From positions 19,795,501-19,855,500 of the forward strand of contig NC_088308.1 of assembly GCF_910592395.1 (NCBI RefSeq): DNA of 60,000 nt. The letters run 5' to 3'. The notes beneath the pieces were generated by a model. It was not told the DNA's origin. It saw only the letters and a list, made by a program, of their open reading frames with translations, and ran no database searches. This stretch comes from Lineus longissimus (lineage: Eukaryota > Nemertea > Pilidiophora > Heteronemertea > Lineidae). Position numbers and translations under genes: made by a program. The first letter of the stretch is position 1; each line of letters starts with the position of its first letter. Shown here one piece after another: positions 24,674 to 39,600 of the stretch.

Positions 24674-27600
24674 GTGGGTGAAGATTATCGATGTTGTTTG
24701 TTAAAGGGACTATACTGCCAACAATGGCTGTAGGATCATACCACTAGAAGGTAGTTTACTGGTCAGATGTAACAACCCATTTCGTGCTCAGCACATGGCA
24801 TTTCATGCATTGCCAAACTGCACACAGCATTGTACCTTCAGGATGAAGTTGTAAATTGCTGTAAAAATGAAATTGAACTATGATTTGCAGTTGGAGAGTG
24901 GTGTATGACCCAGGGTTGTACTTTCATGAGACCGCCACCACATCTAAATTATATCAAATATTGAAATGAAAGCTATTTCTCTTAATTTTTTTGCAATAAA
25001 AGTTATTTATGAGTCGATTAACATAATCTCGCTCATTCATCCATTAATATAGTGAGTGGCGGTAGATTACAACTTGAGTTTATTTCCTATCCATCAATTA
25101 CCTCAGTCTAATTGACAGGCTCGGCCTGACGATTATGGCTAACGGCTGGTGGATCTGCATTCGATATGTGCTTCTTTGAAAGTGTTACAGATTGTTTTAG
25201 TTCTCACTTTATCATCACAGACGTATGGGCAGACAGACATACAGCCAACACCAACAACAGAAGTCCTATGCATTCCATATCCCATATCCCTGATCACATT
25301 ATCTAGTCTGGTCTTGTGCCACTGTCATGATGTCTATCGTCCTTTCAATCATCATTGTCTCATCACATCAAGCTGAGTTGATCCTCGCTGGGCTCATGAT
25401 AGAAGTTATCTGTTTGATTTTATTGTTGCTGCATTAGTTGTTTGAGCTGAACGCCAGACATTACATGAAAAGAAGCGAATGGTTAAATAATCAAAGCTCA
25501 ATATTTTCAATTATGCATTTCTTGTTTATCATGCTGCATTATTAATTCAATCAATGAAGTGAAAAAAAATTTGGTCAATACTGCTGCGATAACATCCAAT
25601 TTCTCATCAACTTTGCTATCGACCTAGCGATATAAACTGCGCTTGATGTCCCAGCGGATTAAAGAGTCGCCATTTGACGAATAGATCCTCGACGCAAACG
25701 AAAATATTTGACACAGACAGCTCCATTTTAGCCTGTTGGGACCTTGGAGATCATCCAATCGTGCCTTGTGACTTTTCATCAAATGTCGGATGACATTTAT
25801 TGATCATACTCGAAAACTAAGAATTGTCCTGAGATGTCTGAGAAAGTTAGATGAATAGCTTTGCTCTATGCCATTTGGAAAGAAAGATAGTCACCCTCTA
25901 TTTCTCATTTGGGGGTTTTGTTACTGCTTGGCTCCAAACAGGACTCGATATGGATTTGGGTTTGTAATAGATTGCTCTCCCGCTGGTTTTGAAATTGCAA
26001 GGCTTTATGATTTAAAGAGACTGTTTGTAGCTTCTGTGCATGCTGTATGGTTTTTGCTCCTCTAGGGTTTTGATGACTTGGTTCATGCTGAGCCTTCATC
26101 TCATCGGCTTTGGCAGTTCTGTCATTATCGCGCTATCTATCACGTCGTCTCCTCCTTGAGCCATGACTTGCCATACCCAGCCAGGTTTTCATATTTCTCT
26201 TCTATTCTTTATAATAGCTCATCAAGTCCCTTCCATTTTCTTTGGCATTTCTACGCGCAATTCATCACAGTCATCTTTTTGTAGCCAACCATGATCCATA
26301 CAACAATGTAGTGTACGCAGTCTTATTTTTATCACATTTGTAATAATTTTTCATCGTTGTCGCCATTATGCCAGATCGGCGTGACATTTAGCGCATCTGA
26401 CTTTTACGATGTTTGTCTCGTAAAAATTCATCCATCTCATATTGTTTGTGCTTCGCCACCTTGAAGAAGCAATGCACTCAGAGGGATAATCTTCGATCTT
26501 GGATGGATCAGAAAGACCGATCATTGTCGTTCACACCATTTAAATCACGCTATGAATCTCCATCTTTTGCGTGTTGGTTTCTAATCTGTGTTGCCAATGT
26601 GACTTCAGCTTTTTAGGGGATTAAAACTTTATGGCGAATCATATTTTAACATCAGATTGTTGCAACAACATTCAAATCATCTATGAAAATTATCTGGGGG
26701 GCGGGGGCATATCTTGATGTGACTTATAGATATATAAACGGCAGGTGCTGTAAAGCACTTTGAGATGTAGTCTTAGCCATTATGACATATTGTATAGGGA
26801 CATATCACAAAGAAGTTGGGTGTTGTTACCGCTTGAAATCAGATGACGTCACTCGCAGACACATTACTACCAAAGGATCTCCTTGCAGGTACCATACAAT
26901 TAACTTACTCCAACACATGACCAGTTGTATCGATGGCCATTTCCTCTGTTCATGCATTTATCACCTCCTAGATTATATCCTCCTGGTGAGCAAATGAGAC
27001 CTGGTCTAATGCACGATTCTGGACCTCATTTTGTCAATCGTCTTTGATGGGCCATCAAGGGGATTGGACAAGGGAGCCATTTCTTGCACTCATTTGTTGA
27101 GTGATAAAGGTAATGGCGTTGGTTAGGTCGGGTGTTGGTGTTGAATTGCTGTTGTTTTTCTGCAGATATCTTGACTTGGTTAACATGACAGAAAACTATT
27201 GCAGGGTGATATAAAAAAGTGTAGTTTGTATTGGTAATGATTCTCATCTTTATGAAAGGAATCTGGTGTCGTTGCTTAAGTTATAGATCTGTGCTGCATG
27301 CAGCTGAAATCCGACCAGGTTGTCTAGATAGGCAGTTTTCCATTTCCGTTGCGACATGCAAATTGCAGCGATAATCTCACCATCTGAGCTCGCTTACAAA
27401 TGAGCCATCTCTCTTTACTATAGGGTTGATGAATGGGCTTCTTGATTTCGCTGGGGCTCCGACAGTAGACTTCCCGGGAAGTTTGCTGGGAAACCTTGTA
27501 AGAGAATATAGAAATACTCGCAGGAAGTGTAGCATGTCGGCATTGAGCAGTGTCATTGAAAAAGATATTGTACTGTGAATGTTCGGGATTTCATTTCAGG

Positions 27601-30600
27601 GTCGGTTGATGTGTGTAGTATGGTGCTGAAACTATTTCACACATGTCTGATATTCTCCTTCTTCTCTTTTCAGGTGTTCTCGTCATATTTGGCGTTTTGC
27701 GGCATCGGTCTCAGGAATGCTCAGCTTTATGAAAGATCTCAATTGGAAAATAGGAGAAATCAGGTATTACGAGGTCTGCAAGTGCAATTCAAACTTATCA
27801 TTTACTCCAAAATCTTCCTACAGGCCAGACATCATCTACCCACAATAATACAAATAGCTATTGCAGGTGCTGCAGAGCTCTCTTGGCCAACAGGTCTCTA
27901 GTCTAAAGGCCTACTTTGTGGTCAGAAATTTGATATCTATTGCATCAAATTACCTGCCTGTATTACATTAGTTGTAGATATTTTGATATGAATTGTGACC
28001 TTGACTCTTCCCATAATGTCTTTGACCTTGACCTTTGTCATTTTTAGGTATTACTTGATCTGGCCCGGATAATTTTTGAAGAACAAAGCAATGTTGCGTC
28101 GCTGATACAGAAAATCATGATGCACACTCAGTCATTACTTCAGTGTGAGCGATGTCAAGTATTACTGGTTGACGAATCATCAAAGGTTGGTATCTCAGCG
28201 GTGAAAACGACGGGCGAGATGAAAACTGTTTTGTGTATTTGTCACATTGCTGTGATCACAAGTCATTGTCATTGTCACATGATCATTCGATTTCATTAGT
28301 TTTATGTTGAAGGTTTTGATGGTAGGTGAGTAAATCTGAACTGACCACTTGTCTCATCACGATGTCCATTCTCCCCACAATTTTTCTCTGACTAAATTAT
28401 TTGTGCTCCATCAGCTATCAATAGATGTAGTCAGTCACTAAGCTTTAGGCGTATAATGAGTTCAAAATTGAAATGGATGTTTGCTTGTAAAAAGTACTGA
28501 TTCATCAAAAAAAAAAGTCATATAGATAAAATCTATGTCTCCTGTGTTCCTTCCCTTTTTGTGTCTCTTCCTAAAATGAAAAAGTTGGGAATCAATCTTA
28601 TTAGCAATACTCTCAAGGAAAATCTTACGAAGTTTATTTAAATCTAATTAATACACATGTTTATTAACTATTTTTTCTGTTGATTTAGGCATTTTCCACA
28701 GTGAGTAATCAGTTGGCTAGATTTCATCTCTATTGATCTCTTAGACTTTTTCTGAAAATCTTTTGCTTTAGTGCTGTTTAGATTTAGCCAAACGTCCTAC
28801 TTCAAAACTGAAATCTTGCACTTGAATGCTGAGATATTGAATAGGTCAACATAGAGATATGTTCCTTTGAATGGTAAGCTACCAAATGTAAAATAACACT
28901 CAGGGGTGTTTTGGATGTGCAATACTATAGTCTAATGTATCTGTTTGGGTTGATTTCCCCGTAGACGGATCTAATCAGGATGCCAACGATTGCTTCAGAT
29001 TTTGCATTAAAACAATCTGGGTAGGGAATGTAATTTGGGACATTGGTCTATTCGACCTACGAAGTAATCAGGTTTATAAGACTCCAGGGAAGGAAACCAA
29101 GCTGTGGCAGAGTCGGAATCGAAACAAGCTTTGTGCTCTTGACCCTCATTGGTGTTACAGGGCGAGATATATTAGAAAATCAGATCAATTGATTCCTCTG
29201 ATCAGTCCGCAGGTTCAGTACCTGCAGATGAAGATTGAGGACAATGTTGTCTCCTTTCAACTGCATTTTGCACTGTCTGCCTCAAAGTGCTGACAATGTC
29301 TGACAAACAATCTCATCTCCTTGACTGCTCTTTATACTCCAAAGGCAGTCCTATTTATCTCGGATGGTCATGATCTGTCAGCTTCCTGTTACCGGTGCTG
29401 TTTACCTGTGTTTGATGGCAGGGACTATAATTGGGCTATTTACTGGTCAACGAAAACAGCCACAGGATAACAATTTGTCACCAAAGAAAGGGCAATGATA
29501 GCCAACCAAAATGTTTTTATAGTATATTTGCTTTTTGTCAGTGACAACAAAAATAGGGATGGCAGAGTTTATCATCTTGGTACAAATAAATGCAAATATG
29601 GTTGTTGGTGTTCAATATAAGTGATTGTTATATTGATTTCATGCTTGTGTCAGTTGTTCCCTCTTCAACAGACTATATCATTATCAAGTTATTCCCTATT
29701 GATGGAAAATATGCAATCTGTTATGTCCAGAAGCAGAAGTTACGACAGATATTACAAAGTTATCGAAGAATAGCGTCATTTGCCCCAAGATCGCCAGACT
29801 ATTGGCAAAACATGTCTATGAAATTCTACAATCGCTTGTCAGATCTTTCTAATGGCGTCATTTGTTTCCTCTTTGGGCTTTCGATTGTCAAACCATTGCA
29901 GACTATAATCCGAAATCGGACCAGTTTCTCTGCTCACATCGACCCGGAACATATCTCTGGATTTTATTTGGGATGGCAATTAGTTACACAGTGAGGGGAG
30001 AGAAAGGATGATAAATGCATTGTGTGCTGTCTGGGTGACCAATTGCAGATAACGGATTCCTTGGGAACAGAATAAAGTTGATGTAATTGTATATGTTTGG
30101 AACAAAACCTAGGACCATTGTCCCTGGTTGCAGACGTAACTCTGGGCCTCGTCTGACATTTGCTAGGCTAAGTCTTGTTCCCAATTTAGAAACTTTTAAA
30201 GATCTTTGCTCGACATGGATGCATTTTTACATAATGTGAGTTCACCGATGAAATGATGAGGAAGTTTAATTGGCTTTCTGCATGCTTAGGGATGGAAATC
30301 TCCTGAGAATAATTGCATATTGTTTCTAAGAGGTTTTGCGTGACTTGCTTTTAAAGCGGTACTTGTGTGATTGATTGGTACCTTTGTGCATTGCCTTAAG
30401 ATGTAAAAGCCATTTCAGAATATCTCTTATTATTCTCCGCCTTGATTGCGCTGCATCCTTTAAATTGTTGTATCCATTTGTCTTATCCTAGTTGTGTGGA
30501 AGAAGTTAATTTGATTTTGATCAAGTAACTCTTTCAGCAAACCAGAACTGATAGAAATGACCAATTGTTGGCCTGCCGCTAATGTTCTCTATGGCAGTTA

Positions 30601-33600
30601 ACTGAATGACTTTGTTTGTGCCCTAAAGTTTGACCTTGACAATACCAGATCTAATCTTGGGTATGCATTATTCACCCAGCATTCAATTAAGCTACATTTC
30701 TTGGTGCTGAAGGATATTTGCCATCCCTAATGACTCCTTATTCTATCTGGGCAATGCAGGCTTCATTTGTCTTGGAGTAACAGCACTCTTTAGGGGGATT
30801 CAGTTCCACAATCATTCTTCATCATCTTGGCGTTTTTCAGTTGTTCTTGACCTTTTGTAAATGCAGTTTGCTTTTCTTCTTAGGTTGACAGTCCTTAGTA
30901 AAGAAGATACAGTGTTTTTGCATTGATTCTCATTTGAACAATGGTGACCTATCACATTTTAACAAAGGTGCATTGAACCAAATATTCTTGGTGTTTGTTC
31001 CTAACTAATCTTCAAAAAAGTGTTACTGTCAAGAACATTCATGCCATTGGACATTTGGTGTTGATTGCTTACTGGGCATTTTTGTTTCTTTTTAAGTTAA
31101 CGTTATGATAGCGTAATTGGACACGGAGTGATTTGCGTAAGGGTGTTCCGATGGCTATCATGATGCTATTGACCCTATGCAAGTCAAACAAATTATTTCT
31201 TGCTTTCGGGTCAGTGATGCAGCACATCAGTGAAAGTGAGCGAGTTTCTCCTAGGACTATTCCTCACAGTAGAGAATGAATATCAGAAAAACTGGATATT
31301 TTCTTGGTGATAATGGACGTGATAATGGATGAAACTGATTAGGCTGTAATTTGTATTCAGTTGTTGTCACTTTCATTGCAGTAGAAACCTGTTCGAGAGT
31401 TTTTCTTGCCCATTGGTTGCTTTTACAGCATCAATATTAACATCAAAATTGTCATGATTTGTGGCAGTCTTTACAAGAACTGATGGCAGATAAAATGTTT
31501 TCTGCTTCGATGCTTTTAGCCTGGGCTAATCATCCACTATTTATGCTCTTGGTGTTTTCCTGTCATTTCACTTGATGCACACTTTGAAAAAGCTGACAGC
31601 AATTTGTCCGTCGAAAGTTCAATTACTTTCCTCGATTGCATCCTCATCTAACCCATCTCCTAAGATTTCTGATGCTTTGAAAGATGTACATGTATGCATG
31701 TGCAAAATCTACCACTCTCTCCACCCTGCCCTATTTGCAATGCAAATTCTCCATTTTCAATTAACTTTCAAAATCATACATAAAAAAGCTATTATCTTAA
31801 TTAGAAGTTCTTTTCATGAAATGAATGGATTGGCTTGAGACTTCTGACGTTTTGAATGATGTAAATGCATGTGCAAAATCTGCCTCCACTTTCAATTCTC
31901 TATAATCTTAATTAGATTTCCTTATCTTGAATGAATAGATAGGATCACCCAGACTTTCTTTTCTCAATCAACTTTCCATGTGAAGCAGTTACTTTATTTC
32001 AACTATGACTTTATTATCCTAAGGGTTACCCGGGAGCTATTCGTATCACCTTGCCGGACACAGATCTCACCAGTCCAGAGCATATCTATGCAGTAAGTAA
32101 TTAACATGGTTTTTCACGAGCGAAATCATCAGAGAGTTCACCTCTCACGGGATACCTCTGGAGGAACTAAACTGGTGTGCATCCTGCACAATGTCGGAGC
32201 AGATTAGCCAGTTAAGATGTAGTTGTCAGCAATAAGATGACGTAAGAGAATGAACAAACACTGCCCAATTTGCCATGAGCCAAAATACTGTCCTTCAAAT
32301 ACAAAGGTATTGAGCATCTGTGAAAATCAATAAATCATAGAGCATCACCCTCTTGCATTTGTCCAAGACATTTTCTGTTTCATTTTTCGGCAACTTCCTC
32401 CAGTGGTAACCCAGATATTGATGATATCACACCATGCTTGTGAAAGTAGACAGTTTTTCAGCCCTATAGAGACAGAACAGCTTGTTAAATGAGTAGATTT
32501 CTGCAACACGAGTCTGGTTTATTTGTGCTTATTTAGAGTTTTGCATGCTTTGGTCTGTGGGTTTCCTTGAAAGTGGTACAGTTACTTCTGTTGAGAGTGT
32601 ACCAAAATGATCACAGGCTAATCTAAGAAATAATTTAAAAGGATTGTGTGATCTTGAAACCACACTCTTATGGATTGCACCGTCTATCCATAACCCATAT
32701 AGACATGTGGAATGCCTCTTGGTTAGAATTCTGTAAATCTGTCCATTAAAAAGAGTTGGTGTCAGGATCTGGCCAAAATAAAAACACAGACTGGTTATAA
32801 AAAAGTGTCTACGTAGTTTTGTTTTAACCAGATCTCCTTTAGGTAGAGGCTAAGCATGAAATGAAATTTGCCTCTGTGTATGATGTAACTGCATGGCAGT
32901 CTTAGGAATCGCTCAGACCAAACACAAGCAAAATCACCAAGAGGTACAAATTACCCCCTCTGACTTCAGTCTCCAGAAATCTCCCTTCTATAGCCGATGT
33001 TAGCAGTGTATGTGTTTAAGAGTTGCAAAAAGGTGATGGTGCTTTATCAGAACATATCCTTATCACTGAACAATCTGCACATTGCTTGGTTGCTGGATTA
33101 GTTGGCTTGTGTTCTGGTTTACAATATATTGAACCAATTAAATACATATTTTTCATTGTTTATTGGTGATAAAATGGATTGCCTGTGAAATGTCTCATTT
33201 TGTGACTGGAGAACACCACACTTGAGGCTATCCCTTCTTTTACCTTTCAAGCACATAAAATACTCCACATTCAATCCATGAGCACAACAGGTAGAGGTTC
33301 TTATAGTCCATGAGCCTTATGCATTATGGTATTATGCATTAGTTAGCTACCTGGAAGAGTCGTGTCACCACCCAGCGATTCCTTGTCTTTAATCTGTCCT
33401 GAACCCTAGAACCTCTTGCCTGTACATCTCTCCTTGGCCCTGTCTCTGGCATGAGCATGACCTTGTATATTTTGTCGACCTTGAACATCCAAAAGTCCTT
33501 GTAAGAATTGTCTGCATTTTGTCATCTATACTTTGCCATGCTTGCTGCATTGTTTCATGTTAAGCATGCCATCAGTTTCACAAAATGCATGTTTCTCACA

Positions 33601-36600
33601 CAAATTTTCTCAAAATGCTAAATGCTGCATGTTTTAAAGACTATTTTGCTGTTTCTCTATAGGATATTGTGGTCATGTGCTCACTTCTTACAAAAGCTAT
33701 CTTGCTGTTTCTCTAGGATAATGTGGTTATGTGCTCACATATTATAAGCTATCTTGCTGTTTCTCTAGGATATTTTGGTTATGTGCTCACATATTATAAG
33801 CTATCTTGCTGTTTCTCTCGGATAATGTGGTTATATGTGCACATATCTTAAAACCTATCTGATTGTTTCTCTAGGATAATGTGGTTAAGTGCACACTTCT
33901 TGATAAGGTATCTTGCTGTTTCTCAGGAATAATGTGGTTATATGTGCGCACATCATAAAACACCATTTTGCTCTTAAGAGTAATCATGGTTATGTTCTCT
34001 CTTCTTTCCATGATATTTCATCTATTAGGTTTATTATTACGGTAACAGAATAATGTCAAAAATTTTATTTCAACATGTTGGTGCAACGAGACAAAACTTT
34101 TATCAAAGAGTGATCTGAAGGTTGTTGGTGAAGTCTCAGATATTGTGATATTCTGCAGTCTGTTGGTCCCTCTGAAAAAACTTGAGTGACCTTTGAGAGG
34201 TATGAAAGGTCAGGTCCCTGGGATGTTAAAAGGCCTATGTCGTTTGCTCAAAATTTGTAATTTGAAATTGATTTTGAAAATTTCCAATGGTGTAGATATG
34301 TACTGAATATAAATTTGAAGCATGATGTTGTGTAAGCTTATATTGATTTGCAAATACTATAAATGCCAAATTTTGGCAGATTTGTATGCATAAAGACTGC
34401 ACTATGTTGCTGTTTCTGAGCCGCAAGAAAATGCAATGAACAGGAATTGGGCGGGCCTTGAAAGGTCACATTGTCTCTGATTACTGTATATCAGCAAATT
34501 TGATTAACAGTATCATGTCGTCTGCCTGTGCTGTGTTAGGTTTGGAATAGGTCAGCATCACAAATCAAGTGTCACCATGTTATATGACTTCACTGTGATT
34601 CGATCTGCATCTTGAGACTTCAGCTGGAGATATGGTCGCATCACCTGATGTCACATCACCTGCGTTTAAAGCACCAGCTCTCCTGATACAAATGGTAGAC
34701 CTAATGCATTTCTGCAATACGAATTAAAGGTCATATTGGCTCTGATTTCCGTTTGATCGGCGAAGTCGATTAGCAGAGTCATGTCGTCTGCTCATGCTGT
34801 GTCATGGATGGATTAGGCAAGTCTCATGTTATACGACCTCACAATGATTCTGTCTGCTTCCTGTAACTTCAGCTCAAGATGAGGTTTTGCCACTAGAGGC
34901 AGCACAGCAAGCTCTTATGTCGACCTATTAAGAGGTTACAACCCCTCAGATTTCCATATGATCGGCAAATAAGTCAATTAGTTGTGCCATTGTGTCTTAC
35001 CATGAAGAGTCAAAATCATTTGTTAGCTGATGGGAGCACTTTATATCATATTGTATGATATCATATGATTCTGCTCTGGTTGCGTCACAATACAGCTAGC
35101 ACAGTTCAATATCAGGGTTCAGCACAGTTCAATATTAAGGTTCTGTACATAGGGGTTCTGCACAGTTCGATAAACAAGGATTCAGATTCTCTTTTTTTTT
35201 CTTTACTCAGTGAGTTTCTTCACAGCCTGTGTCCTTGGATGAAGTAAGGGCTTAATTGTTTGAAGTGATTGGTAAATAAGTTGTCAGGTCAAATGATAAT
35301 GACTTGTTTAAAGAAGTAACCGAATGCTCCATCTGTCTTGAAAAAATTTACTGATAAACTCTTTGTTGGGTTCTTGCACTGTTCATAAATAATGTATCAG
35401 TACATCTTTCTGTTGATTTTCCTTGATTGCTTTATTGTTAATAGTTTGATTTTAGACTTGAAAAATTGAAATATTCCATGACTGCATCCATAGGTTAGCT
35501 GATGAGAGTGCCTGTCTCCACATTAGCTTTTCATGCTGTGTTTTGCAATTTGATATACGATTTTCACAGGCATTTGACTTACTTTCCCCAGTAATTCTAC
35601 TATTCATCATTGTTGGTATGCACATACACACACAGTGCCTGTGAACAGCGTGCAGATTGCGGCATAAAATGGTTATTCAGAGGAAGACTTTGAGCAGAAT
35701 AGATTTTGTCAAAGCAGGATGAGCGTTAATGGCTTTGGGAGAGAGTTTCTTTGTGAGTGTACGAGAGGGTTACATTTGAAACTGTACAGAAGCAGTTGTA
35801 AGAATCTTTTTGGACAATGCGTAGTACATCTGCTAAAAGCCTTCTTTATCTGAACTCTGTTACAAAACATGAGTGGCAGCCATCCTCATTCCCCTTTAAA
35901 GCTTTGGTCTGCACAAATTTCTCCAAACATCACACGAGTCTCCTGAACTCTAGCAGCCTCAGCCAATGACTTGGTAGTTCGTGCCGCACCACGGTAGTGG
36001 ATTTTCGATTGAGACACAAGGGAAAAGGTTTGTTATAGGACAGATGGTCAGAGTGCACCACAGTAGTTCAGTTTTGACATAATCTCTCTTTCAGGATAAA
36101 AACAAAAGAAACCGTGTTAGAAATGAGACGATGGTGATTATATTTCCTCCTTCTCTGACATCTTATCTATCTATCTAGTTTGCACTCTTACACTCTGACC
36201 TTGAACACTGACCCCTGACCTTATGGTGGTGGTCCTGGGTGAGCCACGCTGCTAGAAACTCTTGGAAGCATTGCAGGATAGTTTCATTTAATTCCTGAAT
36301 GGTGGATATGGAAATCGGTGTCTTGAAATTGTGGGTGGCTTTACGAAAAAAAGCTGAGGTACCTGACGTAACTCACCTTAAAATTATTCTTAATACATAG
36401 TGCTGCCACCTTCCATCAAACTGCAGAACTAAAAAGAACTGAATATATTGTTGGACTCTTACTGTCAAACAGCCAGCAGGTATAATTCAGAGTTTTAATT
36501 TAACTTATTTGACGTTTGGCTGTATGATTGCGTGATTCAGAACTCATTTATGTTTTTACAAGCAATTACGTGTCCATGGTATTTGAAAATAACTTTCAGC

Positions 36601-39600
36601 TATTTCCCATAACAAAATATCCTTTCCTCTGTTTTAGACTAGTACTTGTTAGTATTCAGGGATAATGTTAAAGTAATGTACAGTAACTGATCAAAAGTAA
36701 CATACCATATCATGCGCAACATCTGCGCAACAAACTCTAATACATTTTAATAAGTCATATACAGTGCTTGAATGTGCATCTATCCCAGATAACGTGAAAA
36801 CATTAACCAAATGCAGTTTAGTAGCGGTGTTTATGAAAAAGGGTTGTTATAGGAAACAACTGAGCCAATAGTCCATTCAGAATTTCATCTATTTCTACAT
36901 GTTTCTTGCTGTTCTATTCTCTTCGATTTGATTCTGAGGTTTCTTGATTTTCTGTCTCGGTACTATGATGCATTTTCCCATTAAACCTGAAACATTGCAA
37001 AGGGACAAAGTGATGCTTTGGATGCTTTGAACTGCTTGTCTTTAGATGATTTTCATGACATAATGACGGAGCAACAGAGGTATAATTGCTCCGGTGTTGA
37101 GCTTGGCATGTCCACTCACCGGCAAAGTATTCCACCAGTACAAGCTCTGTTAGTGCTACAATACATGTATCAGCCTGCCATTTTGTCATGAAAATTATCA
37201 TACCCACAAGAGTCATTTTGATAAAAATGGATTTGCAATCCTTCAGGACACTTTGGCTTTCCCAGCGTTTAGACTATCTCTAAAGTTCTTTCAGGTTGAC
37301 TTTTTCTCATACTCTGTGTTTGAAATTTCATTCTTCATGTGTGTTATTCAGATACTAGATTTGGCTGACTTTAATTTTTGCACTTTGATCGGCGTTCGAC
37401 CCTATTACTCTAACAGGCTTGTTGATTGCTCTACTTTTGTAACCTCATGCACTCTGTTTGAAATTTATGTCAATAATGAAGAAAAAAAATTATGTGCCAT
37501 TTCTGACTAATTAAGCTGATTTGTGTAGATACATTTCATTGTGGAAAAAAAAAGTTAAAAAAGAATGTTTCTCAGCACACAGTATATATAGTTCATGTGA
37601 AAATATAAAATTTTTGAATAAATTATATAGAAAATACTTGGTGCTGGCATTCTGTTGAGCAACTGGAGCTGACCTGATGACCGAGTTCTGTCCAAATAGA
37701 TTTAATTAGCAGCTTGGTTAGTATTAAACATTTGCCAAGTCCAGGCAAAATTTCTTTCGATGATGACAAACCTGTGATTTGCCTTATAGATTTAGTCGCT
37801 TGTGTGGGGCAGGGTTTACCACCATTCTGAAAACCTGTTGCACTCGCATGTCATACACACAAATGTCAGGAGCACCAGCAGCTGTCCCTTCAAAAAAAAT
37901 CATTATCGTCTCTCGTTGCTGCGGAACTAATCAACGTCTCTGGATGGTTTACAGGTAGAGTCGTATAGTACTAACCGCCAGCACTAATGTGTAGTGTATC
38001 TGTGTATAGGGTGCACTGGAGTACATCCCATAGTGTACACAAATAGTTGATAGAATATAACCTCTTAATTTTGTAGTAACTAAAATTGTAGAAATGGAGC
38101 TTTTGCTTTCAGCTTTCTAATACCATAGAGGAGCTAGGAGGTCAGACTGGTGTCTTCCAGTGACTTGTGTGCACAGTAGGCCTGGGTTGTTTTTGATTCA
38201 GCAATGTTAAATTGTCATACAAGCGTTAATGGTTTCTAAGTACCTTGAGATTGGAGAGACCCCTATTAGCGACTATGACTTACCTGGCTCCTGCCTATAG
38301 TCTGTCTTCAAGCAACTTGATTGAATGCACACCTCAACTTCATGTGCTAGCATTTGCTTTGCTTCAAATATTGCATGGCAAATTATGAATTCTGGTTGTG
38401 TTTTTCCCTAAGCTACCCTCGTATTGGGTCGAATGATTTACGCCCTATTCACAATCAGTGTAACCGCAAAGGATGAATAGCAGGAATTATCATTGGCTGT
38501 GCACTAATGCAATTGGCAGAGATTCTGTACAGAGGGTGATTCTTGGATGCATCCAAAATTGTGCATAAACATCACACAAAATTTCTGTGTACAGTTTTGG
38601 ATGTATAACTAGAAATACCAAAACTGTAACAACCATTAGTTTCATCCTGGAATTAACACCATCTTCACTCATATAACTTAATTTGCAGCATCCACTTGAA
38701 TTCATTGTGTATTTGTGGTATACTCATATTTTCCAAATCTGAAATTGATTGAGCCCCCAATATTTATGCAGTTGTATTTCCGTTTACTGTTTCATCCAAA
38801 CACCGCGAGGAAGGTACGTTGTTATAAACAATAACAACAGTATGTAGTACAGTGGCGCCCCAGTTACAAGTGTTGTCACATCTTGCGTAACCTAATTGCC
38901 GATCTCTCACCTTATGTGATGGTGTATACCGTCATCGTCGTCAAACCAATATGAGAATCGCCACTTTCTTTCAGGGCTCAACTCAGCGCCATGCACACAC
39001 TGTCGAAAAATCCCATTTTTGGAACCGATAAACTAATCCCACAAACATGATTTTTCGGCACTGTGTGCAGCCTTGAATGAGAGTGGCAAGTCCTGAATCA
39101 CCCTAAACCTATTCAGGTATTGTTTGGTCATTCTGAAAGTTGCCTCCTGCACTCAACCCGGTTGTTTGCACAAGTTCAGAAAACTTAACCTTTAATGTCA
39201 CTAACTACTCATTGATGCTCCCGAGTAACACATACTGTTGACACTCGCAGTTTCACACCCACCTTTTGATCTAGCTTGTAACTTGGGCCACTGTAAAATG
39301 GTAGAACTACAACTTTTCATCCAATTTATGAAGTTTGTAAACCTAGGCACAGCTTTACTATGAATCTTTTTATTTGTTCATACTATAGTTTCTTCTTTGA
39401 AGTTCTAGAGCTGATCAGGAGGTGTGGCCTGTTTCCAACACATCTCCGTCACTGTATCCCCAAGCCATTATCCCTTGATCATAGATATTATGCGATTGTA
39501 TACTACAAGTTCTATAACCAGGGTATATTCATACAGCCATATGCACATGAAGGACATGTCATGTAGTGGAACCTCTCTATTCAAGACATCCTCAAGACTA

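Noticed and set aside
29590-29994. 134-codon frame inside a PDE intron
   Set aside because: The longest open frame in the non-coding region, but no family resemblance, AT-driven composition, and located within a well-defined intron.
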